Source: Zygnema cylindricum
Lineage: Eukaryota > Streptophyta > Zygnematophyceae > Zygnematales > Zygnemataceae
Length of the DNA stretch: 31,681 nt
Assembly (NCBI GenBank): GCA_037447655.1
Contig: JBBHKE010000773.1
Location: 64,001-95,681 of the forward strand
Direction of reading: 5' to 3'
Shown: piece after piece, positions 1 through 9,151 of the stretch
Layout: every line of letters starts with the position of its first letter
Position numbering within the stretch: position 1 is the stretch's first letter
Program-made: the position numbers and the translations under genes
The notes under the pieces: generated by a model
Told to the model about the DNA's origin: nothing
What the model saw: the letters and a program-made list of their open reading frames with translations, nothing else
Databases searched by the model: none

Positions 1-175
1 ACACTGAAAGTGTTATATCACAGAGGTGAATCTATATTGGGGTTTTGACTATCTAGGGGTCAGTCATTTGGGTTTATATCAAGTTAGGAGTCGGCACTAT
101 CTAGATTAGCTTCTTTGGATCTGCCTACTCTGAGGGCCAATGGAGGTCTCAGAGTTTCATGATGTCAAATCCACC
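1..175 (+). mobile_element. Ty1/copia LTR 3' end, primer-binding site and gag start (partial)
   Basis: This piece matches 8240-8402 (same strand) and the reverse complement of about 1010-1135. The shared order is: GGGGTTTTGA, then GGTTTATATCA (a likely LTR end, TG..CA type), then a conserved block AGTCGGCACTA, then about 50 bases to an ATG (position 140) that starts M-E-V-S-E-F-H. The minus-strand copy continues into a recognisable copia gag frame, so the block is the LTR/leader junction. The LTR start lies outside the window. After about 175 the sequence switches abruptly into antisense gag of the next element. Confidence 0.65.
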
Positions 176-189
176 CCCCCCAAATTTTC

Positions 190-1019
190 TCAAAAACCAC
201 TAGTCCCCACTAAGTTCCTCATATGATCTACATCTTCCTTACTCATAATTTTATCCATGATAACTACACCATTTTCTGAATATGCTCCAAATCCACGAGG
301 GGCAATCCAATCCTACATACGGTTAATAATGATTTTGTACTCATCTGAGAGTTTCATGAGTAGTGTATTAATCTTTCTATCCTCAGATTTTACATATCCC
401 GCACTAGCAAGCTCAACATATAATGCAACAATATCATTGCAAAACTCTATCATGCTACCACCTTTATAAACATAGGCATCTATTTCTTGTTTTACTAACT
501 GGTGCCTCTGTATAGTCTCATTCTTATAAGTCTGACTTAGGGTTTCCTAAATTTCCAAAAACTTTGTTAGATTTAAAAGAGTGATAGCTAAAGACTTAGA
601 CACATTTCTAAGTATGAGATGTTTTGCTATACTGTTTTTATTCTCCCAAATTTTATTATCATTTTCTTCAGATTTACTTATAACCCCTACAAGTGGAGCT
701 TTACCAGAGAGCCTTGCTCCCCTCACCATAGGTGTCCCTTTATCCATCTCCTTTTTTCCCTTTTCCATGGCAATATTTTTCCTTTCACCTTCCATTGCAT
801 CTAAACTCCGGTTGGTTTTCTGGGTAGTCCTAGTTGATTGTCCATAGTAAGTTCCTCCAAAACCTGGTGTCGCACACCTAAATTTTCCCGAAACAATGCT
901 CATAAGTGCTTTTCGAAAAACAATCCCTCCATCATAAATCCCCAATAAGTGAAGCTTGTTCCATCAAACATAGGCACCCTAGATGGTGGGCCCATAACCT
1001 GAAACTCTATAAGCTCCAT
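190..1019 (-). pseudogene. Decayed Ty1/copia gag
   Basis: Reading on the minus strand from an ATG at 1019, the frame starts MELIEFQVMGPPSRVPMFDG and continues TSFTYW, the conserved N-terminal copia Gag pattern (P-x-F-x-G-x-x-Y/F-x-Y-W). A stop follows within about 40 residues and the frame shifts. The frame at 547-945 contains I-W-E-N-K-N-S-I-A-K-H-L-I-L-R-N-V-S, a copia-like helical stretch. A third frame (about 200-470) carries YVELASAGYVKSEDRKINTL, followed by a frame stop and then APRGFGAYSENG. Several stops and frameshifts make it non-functional. No protease, integrase or reverse transcriptase sequence follows: the relic ends at about 190 against another copia piece. The family call rests on the Gag motif order only. 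Confidence 0.65.
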
Positions 1020-1425
1020 TCCCCCACAAAATTCGCAGATCAAAAGAAGCTTATTTAGTTAGTGCCGACTCCAAGTTGATACAAACCCAATTGCTTGACC
1101 CTTTGACAATCAAAACCCCAATAAAACTTCTCCCTTGTGAAATAAGACTTTCTTTTTGCTTAGTTCCACCACAGAATGCAAAGTTAGGATATGAGTTTTG
1201 GACACATTCACCCAATTATACTTTCCCTTAGAAATACAGCCATCCTCACGAACAAAAAATCAGATCAACTACACCGTTGTGTAGCTTTGTCTGCGCTGAG
1301 TCCGCAGCAAAAAGAATCTCTAAACTTGCTCACCTGAGCAATAAGTTATGGAGGGTCAAAGTTGACCTTTTTTACAAGAGCTCTCTCGGAGAGAGGCGAC
1401 AACCGACTAAATTTTCTAAGTTCTA
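1020..1425 (-). mobile_element. LTR/leader of the minus-strand copia relic
   Basis: The reverse complement of this stretch aligns with 7990-8402: CTCTCTC.GAGAGAGCT, GGTCAACTTTGACC, ATAACTTATTGCTC, GATTCTTTTTGCTGC, a TGGTGGAACTAAGC block, GGGGTTTTGATTGTCAAAGG, then TATCAACTTGGAGTCGGCAC. It lies directly upstream of the minus-strand gag start at 1019, as expected for LTR plus primer-binding site plus leader. The outer LTR border cannot be set because homology with the 7990 copy stops near 1425. Confidence 0.65.
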
Positions 1426-1940
1426 TCTCTCTCTAAACTCAATCTACTAACGTACGACAACAATCATGTTACGATGTCTTATAGAAAAGTACAGGTGCCG
1501 GTGTACTTTAATACGACCATCGTACGACATGGCAGAAATCTCGACACATGTCATATCCGAATTTGTTCCCGTAATATTCGGAGTTGCCGCAATCCAATGT
1601 TGATGCGCCACATGTCCCTTGAGTTGGCGATGAATGTAAAACACCAATAGTACATATTCCGCAATCGCGGTGCATATCGTGGCCGTTCGATCAAAACCGG
1701 CTATATTTCTAGCCATCGAAAATAGACCCGCGGTATTTGTTTGACGGTTGAATCAAATGCGATGTATCCGTTTCTTTTAATACATAAAACCGTACTCCGT
1801 ACTATCTAAAATTATATCTATGCATTACGTATCTATTTCACGTTAAACTAACGAGTTTGTGTGTAACTATTTATATTTTTGTCAAACTCTTTGTATCTTA
1901 ATACCACTCCTAGACTTATAAGATAAATCTAACGGCTACT
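1426..1940. other. Unassigned intergenic DNA
   Basis: The first half is more GC-rich and holds an open frame on the minus strand (1447-1716, 89 codons) that I do not recognise. It may be the outer part of the copia LTR. The second half is AT-rich with nothing I can support. Confidence 0.4.
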
Positions 1941-2047
1941 TTGACGGACAGCACGTTCCAGGATCAAATCTTGGATCTGTCAAACGATATTGTAACTCTA
2001 TCAAGATTGGCCTCCTTGTCCTCTTTGGACAGCCTAGGCACCATGCC
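1940..2047 (-). repeat. tRNA-derived (SINE-like) fragment
   Basis: On the minus strand TGTCCAAAGAGGACAAGG (box A-like) is followed about 45 bases later by AAGATTTGATCCTGGAACG (box B-like, GGTTCGAATCC class). The same spacing and words recur on the plus strand at about 7306-7385 (TGTCTAAAGAGGATAGAC, then GGATTTGATCCTGGTACC). Two diverged copies of one tRNA-like module suggest a pol III retroposon relic rather than a working tRNA: there is no closing acceptor stem. Confidence 0.4.
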
Positions 2048-2216
2048 TCTTGTTGTTCATAGCCATTTTCAGCCATGAATGTACCCTCGGAAACACCATA
2101 GACTACCCCCTTTGATTCCACTCAGAATTCTACAGAATAACCAAACCCAGTTGAAACTACTCAAACAGAGATTTCGTAAGTCAATTAGTATTCCCACCAA
2201 TTTTCATACAACAATA
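2048..2216 (+). repeat. Dispersed repeat X, copy 1
   Basis: Starts TCTTGTTGTTCATAGCCATT and aligns with 4714-4882 over about 165 bases with scattered substitutions and short gaps (shared blocks CAGCCATGAATGTACCC, TTTGATTCCACTCAGAATTCT, TTAGTATTCCCA). Both copies have the same orientation and are 2.67 kb apart. No terminal repeat or target duplication was seen; function unknown. Its minus strand carries a short frame (1936-2121) that I take as chance. Confidence 0.75.
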
Positions 2217-3040
2217 CCAAACCGAATAATCACAACACTCAGTCAAAGTTGCAGAAAAACAGCTTGCCAGAACTTTAATAAATATGACCAACTTCACAAT
2301 GAAGCCCCAAGCAAAACAGAAACACACTAGGTCTGCAAATTCGCCACAGTATTGCCAATACAAAGAGGAACACACATGCAAAATTTCAGATAATTCTGCC
2401 AATAAAAATGAGAGAAATTCTCAGATGAAAATCCCAAAAAGGAGCAAAAACAGATATGTCCAAAAAGTTCCTAGGTCTAAAAATGACTAAGTCCTACAAA
2501 TATACACTACAGCTTACTACTAGTTGTACGGAGGCATACCAGCCGTACGTAATCAATCGACTACCTCTATAAATGTGAGTATACCTGAAACCTACAGTAA
2601 TAATTAATACACAAGACAAAACATTGTTAAATATTTACAAGTCTTACTAATTTCGTCAATCGAATCGGGACCGTCCAAAATAAGTATCTTGTGACGGACG
2701 CGATTTCGCGTCCCTCACCAAACTGACGGCGCTTTTTCATCCGTAGCTCTTTTTCTGCATACTTGATGTCATGTCACACGGTCACACAGTCACTTGACGA
2801 ACTAATGCCACCTCACCAAAATTAATCCATACACGTGGCGTCCTTTCCACTCAATGCTTCTCAAGCAACTTTCAGTTTGAATCCCTTTCGTCATCAGTAT
2901 GATTCATAATTGCAGTGTACCTTTCAACAATATTCCAAATCGGATCGCTTCGCGATTCGCCGTTCATTTGACTTACGTTTGTTCGCGCCACTCAATTAGA
3001 TCCGTACGTCTCAATACACTTAGTACGTAGTTCACAAGCT
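2217..3040. other. Gene-free intergenic DNA
   Basis: A-rich in the first half and more balanced after about 2640. No exon-like block, RNA gene or transposon end could be supported. Short frames in both directions lack any recognisable motif. Confidence 0.5.
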
Positions 3041-3155
3041 GCTATGACTGCGATGTGACTGGCGCATCATGGCAGCGCAATATCTTTATCACACACGCCG
3101 CTATGGCTGCGATGTAACCAGCGCAACATGGCAGCATAGCAATGTGATACAAAGA
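3041..3155 (+). repeat. Two-copy 59-bp tandem repeat
   Basis: GCTATGACTGCGATGTGACT at 3041 is repeated as GCTATGGCTGCGATGTAACC at 3100. In both copies GCGCA-CATGGCAGC and TATC/GTGATAC-like words follow. The units differ by several substitutions. Confidence 0.7.
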
Positions 3156-3189
3156 GGACTAAAGGTTTCCAAAAACCAACAGCTCTAAC

Positions 3190-3471
3190 TCCTCTTGTCT
3201 TCAGTGATTACGACAAGTGTGGGGACTTGAGAGAAGAGTTAGAGGCAAGTTGTCAATGTCTCATTTTTGCCTTTTATTTTACAATCTATAGACCTACAAA
3301 ATACTTAAATTTCAACATTTTTGAGTGAATCTTTTTGCTACAGACTCAAAGGAGACCAAGTTGCACAAGGGTGTAGTCAGACTGCCATTTTGCCCTTTTG
3401 AGCAACAGTGGTTGTTGCTTGAAGTGGGTTAGTTAAAAGCTATCTAGAGGCTTCCTGAATTTTGTAGTCCA
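3190..3471 (+). mobile_element. LTR/leader of a second, diverged copia relic
   Basis: GAATCTTTTTGCTACAGACT followed by AAAGGAGACCA, TGCACAAGGGTGTAGTCAGA matches the copia LTR blocks at about 8075-8140 and (reverse) 1265-1330. It leads into a gag-like ATG at 3472. The PBS word AGTCGGCAC of the other copies is not present, so this is a related but different family or a decayed copy. Confidence 0.5.
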
Positions 3472-4714
3472 ATGGAGGACACAAAGTTACAGGTTATAGG
3501 CCCACCCTCTAGAGTACCCACCTTCAATGGATCACGGTTCATCTATTGGGAAGCCATAATGATGGGGGCTTTGTGCAAAAAACGAAACCGGGGTATTGTT
3601 AGTGGACAAGTGAAACATCCAACTTGGGGAACTCCACCACGGAACTAGTGAAAGTTCTAAAATCCCAGGGCAAGGAAAGTTCTACAATCCCAAGGTAAGG
3701 CTACGGCGGGGGCTGGACCTGTCACGGTAGATTGGGAGGCCTTAGAGGTAGAAAGGCGTAATTTATGGGAACAAGAATTGAACCTCATCCGGGAAGCTCG
3801 GCGTAGGTCGAGTGGGATTCTCAGCGGGCAGATTCCTCCTACACCAAGGATGGGACAGCCTCCCGTAGCGGTAGCTCAAGGAACATCTCCTCTTGCACGC
3901 ACTCCGCCTGAAGTTCCTTCCTCGAGGACCAGCAGAAAGCCTCCTCTTTAGCGGGAAGGGGGGGAAAACATCGCACCTGACAAGAAGGGTTTCGGTGCAG
4001 ATTTACCTACTGAGTCTGTTGCTGTTCCCCAGGAAGAGCCAACATTGGTCTCGGTGGAGGTGTCTTCTGCCGTGGAGGCTTTGTACGACCGGACGAGAGG
4101 ATTCACATTCCCTTGAGGTCATGAACAACTTGTTTGCCATCTCCTTGAGCATCTCCAGATCTTCCATCTTCTCCTCCTCCTCCTTCCTCTCACTCCCCGG
4201 GCCCTACCACAGAGCCCCAGGGCTGCCCTTCGCCATCCCTTTCATCGCTGCCGTAGTCAGTGGGTCACCGGATCCGCCTGTCTTACCTTACAAACACGTC
4301 CCCGCCTACTCACCTCCTCACAGGCGTTCCCTATCCTCCAGTTCAAGAACTACTCCACCCGGGACTTCTCGAAGGCAGCCCAGGAAACAGACCCCTATTC
4401 CTCAAAGCCTCCAGTCGTCCCCGTCTCCGCCACCATCCATTCCCCAAAAACCTCCATTGAACCGACCTCGCCTCCACATCCCATTGGTGGAGCAAGTTCT
4501 CAGGAAAGAACAATACTCTCTTGGAAATAGAGGAGGAGTGGGGGACATCCTTCCTCCAACAATATTTTCAAGCGTTGGTACTTCTTTTGTGGGAGGGGGA
4601 TCCACACCTCTCAGGGAAGCATCTTCTACCGGAAAAGGAGACGGTTTTGGTCCCGGTAAAGAGGATACGGGATTCATCTCTCCGGCTCAGTTTGTCAGTC
4701 CCATCGGGCCTTAA
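3472..4714 (+). pseudogene. Decayed copia-like gag region
   Basis: The ATG at 3472 opens MEDTKLQVIGPPSRVPTFNG, then SRFIYW, clearly homologous to the gag start of the minus-strand relic at 1019; a TAG ends it at 3646-3648. Beyond that, frames change. A charged stretch (about 3700-3890, reading E-A-L-E-V-E-R-R-N-L-W-E-Q-E-L-N) and then a proline/serine-rich stretch (about 4190-4710, part of the 273-codon frame from 3893) follow. This could be an old gag tail or unrelated inserted sequence. No zinc knuckle, protease or polymerase motif is visible. It ends directly against repeat X copy 2. Confidence 0.45.
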
Positions 4715-4882
4715 TCTTGTTGTTCATAGCCATTTTCAGCCATGAATGTACCCTTGGAAGCACCACAGACCACCCTAAGCAACCTAATTTGATTCCACTC
4801 AGAATTCTAAAGAATATTCAGCCCAAGCTGAAAACTACTTAACCAGATAGTTCCCAGGCCACTTAGTATTCCCAACAATTTT
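4714..4882 (+). repeat. Dispersed repeat X, copy 2
   Basis: Second copy of the repeat at 2048-2216, same orientation. It begins immediately after the gag-like relic (shared start TCTTGTTGTTCATAGCCATT) and fades after TTTTCAT. Two same-strand copies flanking a retroelement relic could be remnants of its ends, but no TG..CA borders or target duplication are seen. Confidence 0.7.
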
Positions 4883-5517
4883 CATAGCTCCATCATAGCT
4901 CCATCTTTCTCATTTTCGTTTGTTGTCCGTCCTTCACAGTGGCCTTCCATTATGCGTTTCAGTAATTGTACGGAAAAGTTTACTGAAGGGTGTGCCTTTC
5001 ATTAGGTCGCGTCAGTAACCCACTTTTTTTTCGCGTGGCTCATTCTGGTTGGTAACACGTGGGTTAATATTCGATGTTAAAAATTTTAAAATAATCTTCG
5101 AATGCAATGTCTGAAAGCAATATCTGTACGAACGGAGATAATATACCATCGGAGGTAATGATTGACTCGTACAGAGGGCATTATAATGTACAACGCGAAT
5201 TGCTAGTAGCGTTTTAAACTCTATATCAGCACCTCCAATTTTGATTCCAAAACCTGAAATAGAATTGATAATACTAAGTTTTCCTTTATGTTAATTACGG
5301 TTCTAGAGAATTAACGTTCATAATTATAATTTATGATATTATGGAATATAGTGGTGTACATACGTGTCAGTCCGTACAAAACAGTACTTATTAAGTAAAA
5401 AAGTAGGAAACATGGATTAAAATAATCGCGATCAAATGTAAAAGTACGCTCAAAATAAGAGACATAATAGATCGTACCTATTTTAGTGTAAAATTATGTG
5501 GGGCGTAATAATTATTC
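4883..5517. other. Gene-free AT-rich DNA
   Basis: No coding, RNA or transposon signal that I can support. Contains several scattered GTAC and CACGTG words, like the rest of the non-coding DNA here. Confidence 0.5.
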
Positions 5518-5773
5518 GCGTGAACACCCAAATTAGAGTTATGAATAAATTAGAGTCAAAAGACGCGACAGTGTACGATTTGTCAGATTTTGTACATTTA
5601 CCTATTTACTGTAAAGATCCTGATGGCAGATGTGTTGTACCAAAAATAGAATTAATGATCAATTAGTATTAAACATTTTATTCAAAAAAAATGAAAATCG
5701 TAATTAGTGTTAATAACGCTAATTATTTTTTAACACCAATAATTTCTCAACGCTTTTAACGATTCACGGTGTA
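5518..5773. mobile_element. TACACC-family MITE, left end decayed
   Basis: The right end reads CGATTCACGGTGTA (ends 5773), the terminal repeat of the family seen intact at 12634-12848 and 26053-26596. Near the left end AAATTAGAGTTATGAATAAA matches the subterminal AATTAGAGTAATGAAAAAA of the 12116 copy, but the terminal TACACC itself is degraded (ACACCC). Internal DNA is AT-rich and non-coding. Confidence 0.55.
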
Positions 5774-6221
5774 TTACCCAAAACTTTAAAACGCAACGAC
5801 AAAAAGGCGGCGGCAAACTTTGATGGTGGGAAAGTGACGCGATAATTTCGGCGGATTCGCGCGCGCTCATCGTGGATATTTTTTTCCTTTTCCACGCGCC
5901 ACATTTTCACACGTTCAGTCTTTGAGAAGTGTCCTCCCTGTGCACGGTCGTCAAAAACTGTATGGTTGTTGACGTGGCGTCTCGGATAAAAAGTGTAATG
6001 GTATCCGACGGTCAGAATTTACGCCTACAACCTTGGACATTTTTGTGTAACGATGTTTTCCTTGGAAAAAAAAAGGTACGGACTTGTACGAATCGGTACG
6101 GCCTTCAGTAAACAACCCCCATTTTTCCCTAATGGAAGGTAACCTTTAGTCAATATCTAATGGTGAGGTTACATCGGGAGGTCTTTGTAATTTTACGGAC
6201 AACAATATTTATGTAAAACAG
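5774..6221. other. Gene-free DNA with a GC-rich patch
   Basis: About 5800-5910 is locally rich in CG dinucleotides (GCGCGCGC, GCGGCGG) within AT-rich surroundings. A 60-codon frame at 5929-6111 has no recognisable motif. No promoter or gene can be supported. Confidence 0.4.
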
Positions 6222-6592
6222 TGGCTTCGGTTCATAGTTCAAAAGCAGGTGTTTTTATGGTAGGCCTTTCGTAGGCGCCTTTATCGTAAGTTTTGGTATG
6301 GGCTTTTCATGTGATCTTCTTAGATCGCTACTTTGATCAGTGACCGTCAGATCGTCCAAATCTGACGATAGTCGTATCGTAAGTTGTGTTATGGGATTTT
6401 CATGTGATGTTCTTGATCGCTACTTTGATCAGCGACCGTCCGATCGTCCGAATCTGACGGTTTAAATAAAAATATAACTCAAAACTCGTCGAAAAAAAAA
6501 TTTGTTCGAATGTTTTTCAAAATTTAGACATGACGTTTAATTCTCTATCGATCAATGTGCAACTCAACCTTGTTACTATTTTTTTCATAGTT
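6222..6592. mobile_element. Partial copy of transposon H (uninterrupted)
   Basis: TTCATAGTTCAAAAGCAGG at 6222 and the following 350 bases are the reverse complement of the 10314 end of the element at 9152-10314. They include the subterminal repeat GATCGCTACTTTGATCAG..GACCGTC.GATCGTCC, present twice here (about 6330 and 6417). The match runs through TTTAGACATGACGTTTAATT and GTGCAACTCAACC and stops near 6592, so the far terminal repeat is missing. This copy lacks the 706-bp insertion present in the 9152 copy and therefore shows the empty target site. Confidence 0.75.
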
Positions 6593-7294
6593 GTTCATGA
6601 CGATTAGTGCGAACGTACCAATCTTGACGAAATATACATTACGAACATATTGAACCTTTTGAACAAATCGTTAAAAATCGTTAATGAATTTCCTTCCCTA
6701 CTATTCCGTACATAAAAAAAAAGCTTATACACATTGCATAGTTTGGAAGTTTTTCCTGTTAAATGAGCGCTAAAATAATAAAAATGTTTAATTTCATATC
6801 ACACTCCATAACGGTATCGGAATTCCTTCATCAACTGGTAGTGGCGACGTCGAAATAAGGCTATTCCACACATGTGGCCTACTCGGGCTCAAACATCCTC
6901 AAATGTAAACTTTTATCAAATTCCGTTTGTCTGAGCCTATCTGACAGGCAAAAATTTTCAATATTCCATGGCGGCTTCTTTCAAAAAAATTTGAAGAAGA
7001 CGCCGGTACAATTTTCAAACTTACCGCGGGAAATTAGTGTGACATTCGACGTCTCTTTTTGAAAATGTCCGTACATTTTCGATGAAATAACGTACAAGTT
7101 CCGTGATATCTTTGTTCAATTCACTGAACAAAAAGTAGCTATAACTACGACATATCTTTTCTTGAAATGTTGAAATTTATGTATTTTCAAGGTCTGTATT
7201 GGAAAAATAAATAGAGTAAGTCAGCAAAGGCAACCTGCTTCTCGCTCAACTCTCTCCGGTCCCCATACTTGTTGCAGTCACTGAAGACCAGAGA
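6593..7294. other. Gene-free AT-rich DNA
   Basis: Nothing supported. A 62-codon frame at 6874-7062 has no recognisable features. About 7225-7290 contains a short imperfect inverted CTCTCTC/GAGAGAG pair. Confidence 0.45.
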
Positions 7295-7580
7295 GAGAGC
7301 TAGAGCCATGGATGTCTAAAGAGGATAGACTAATTCGTAGTTTGTACCAAAATGGTTATGACGGTTTCAGGATTTGATCCTGGTACCTACATCCTACTTG
7401 GACGTTAGCTTTAGCCTATAGCTTAGAGTAAACGATGGCATATGTAGGGTACAATAGGTATTTATACATGAACAAGAAGAGAGTTCTAACAAACTAACAA
7501 ATAACCTAAAACTGCTCTAACCAGATTTGAACCATGATCCGTGGTTATATTTGTAGACGTACGCCTTAACCAATAAGGCT
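7295..7580. repeat. tRNA-derived (SINE-like) cluster
   Basis: Plus strand 7306-7385: TGTCTAAAGAGGATAGAC then GGATTTGATCCTGGTACC, matching the minus-strand module at 1940-2047. Minus strand 7510-7575: TTATTGGTTAAGGCGTACG (D-arm/box A-like) and CATGGTTCAAATCTGG (box B/T-loop-like) about 32 bases further on. The word CAGGATTTGATCCTG is nearly palindromic, so a second minus-strand tRNA-like reading (GGCTAAAGCTAACG..CAGGATCAAATCCTG) is also possible. Acceptor stems do not close, so I read these as retroposon relics and not as functional tRNAs. Confidence 0.4.
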
Positions 7581-7985
7581 TTATCGAAACGATACACGTG
7601 CATGTTTTGTAAATACATAAACATTAACGCAACAGCTAATTAATAGCAGACTAACCAAAAGGAGCAATTCCTGCATGTACGCGAATCTGAACCGTGTAAA
7701 ATATGTTTTGATCGGAAGGCCGACATTATAGCCGCCACGCGAAGTGAGCTTTTGGCGGCATACGGAGATAGCGTCACGCGGTGCCACGTGACGCCACATT
7801 ATTTGATACCGGAGAAGATGGGAGGAGGAACCATGGCTTCCGATATGACAGGTGTCACCTTGTAGACCTTGTCGTACAATGGTCGTACAATAAGTACATC
7901 GCCCATTGTACCTTCTTGTACTATATAGTGTTCCTATTGGACTAGGGTTTAGTAGTAGGTAGTCATGAGTAGGCAGACTAAGACT
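7581..7985. other. Unassigned DNA, probably outer LTR in its last part
   Basis: No gene seen. An ACTATATAG word at 7920-7928 could be the TATA box of the LTR whose inner part begins near 7990, but the LTR start could not be located. Confidence 0.35.
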
Positions 7986-7989
7986 TAGT

Positions 7990-8402
7990 GATATTTCGGT
8001 ACCTCTCTCTAAGAGAGCTTGTAACTATAAAGGTCATCTTTGACCATCCATAACTTACTGCTCTGGTGAGCAAATTCAGTGATTCTTTTTGCCGCGGACT
8101 CAGGGGAGTCTATGCTACACAGGGTTATAGTCGGTCAAAGGTTTTTGCGTGTCAGGGTGGCACTTATTCAGTGGGAAAGTCAAAGTGGGGAACACTGTCC
8201 AAAACACATATTCAAGCTTTGCATTCTGTGGTGGAACTGAGCACACACAAGGTCTTATCTTCACAGGGGTGAAGTTGTATTGGGGTTTTGATTATCAAGG
8301 GATCATTCATTCGGGTTTATATCAACTTGGAGTCGGCACTATCTAGATTAGCTTCTTTTGGATCTGCGATTCTGTGGGCAATGGAGCCCATAGAATTTCA
8401 TG
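7990..8402 (+). mobile_element. Ty1/copia LTR inner part, primer-binding site and gag start
   Basis: Full-length match to the reverse complement of 1010-1425 and, in its last 160 bases, to 1-175. It runs through CTCTCTCTAAGAGAGCTTG, GGTCATCTTTGACC, TTCTTTTTGCCGCGGACTCA and CATTCTGTGGTGGAACTGAG to GGGTTTATATCA, then ACTTGGAGTCGGCACTATC. An ATG at 8382 opens M-E-P-I-E-F-H. TGGAGTCGGCACT would pair with a tRNA ending AGTGCCGACTCCA. Gag homology is lost just after the first few codons. Confidence 0.65.
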
Positions 8403-9151
8403 AAATTCCGTACATATCCGTAAAAAATGTAAAGTTACCGTAACTTGTATACAGGTTTCCATAAATTCTCAGTTTCAGTTTTCAGTAGGTGTTTTTTTGC
8501 TATTTTTTCAAAAGTCACGAATTATACGTTTCAAAACTCACGAAAAATAGTACTGCACAGTACGTAATAGTACGGTCAAGTACAAAAAATTGGTAAACAC
8601 GTCACTTTTTGCCTGATGTATCTTCACCCAAATTAAGTAATTAATTATCTATAGTGTACTATACTATACTGTCCGGTCCTTTTTGGCATTCCCACCGTAC
8701 TCCCGGAATGTTTTTTTTAAGGGCAATAAACATTTATGACTCGCGGTTTTCAAATGTGGACTCCCATATTTTTTCGCGAAACCACAAAGAGGTCATTCAA
8801 TATTTTTACGGGCAGTGTTCGTTGCATCCATTTTATTTATGTTTTTTTCGTTTGGTACACGCGTACCAATATAATTGGCTCTTTTAATTTTCCGCGGCTA
8901 CACATATCATGGAGGTTTATCGGATAACATCTTTTGGGTTTATGTCATTTTGGTGTAAGATTCGATTTTGGACCAAAGTGCCCCGATGGAAGACCGAGGC
9001 CGTGACCACACGTGGGAAAAGATTAGACGAACGAGAATTCAATTCTGCCGTGCAAATTGTGTACGTAAATAGTTAAATGTACCGCCGGGGTATCTTGCAT
9101 TTTTAGGGTTATATGTTTAGGTTATTTATTGGTTGTGTTTTTTGTATAAAT
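8403..9151. other. Gene-free DNA rich in GTAC
   Basis: AT-rich, no coding or RNA signal. About one GTAC per 90 bases on a hand count. Short frames in 8654-8927 show no motif. Confidence 0.45.

Noticed and set aside
2181-2402. Cysteine-rich 73-codon minus-strand frame
   Set aside because: Lies across repeat X and plain AT-rich DNA; not preserved in repeat X copy 2.
7510-7575. Functional tRNA gene on the minus strand
   Set aside because: Box A-like and box B-like words are present, but acceptor and anticodon stems do not pair.
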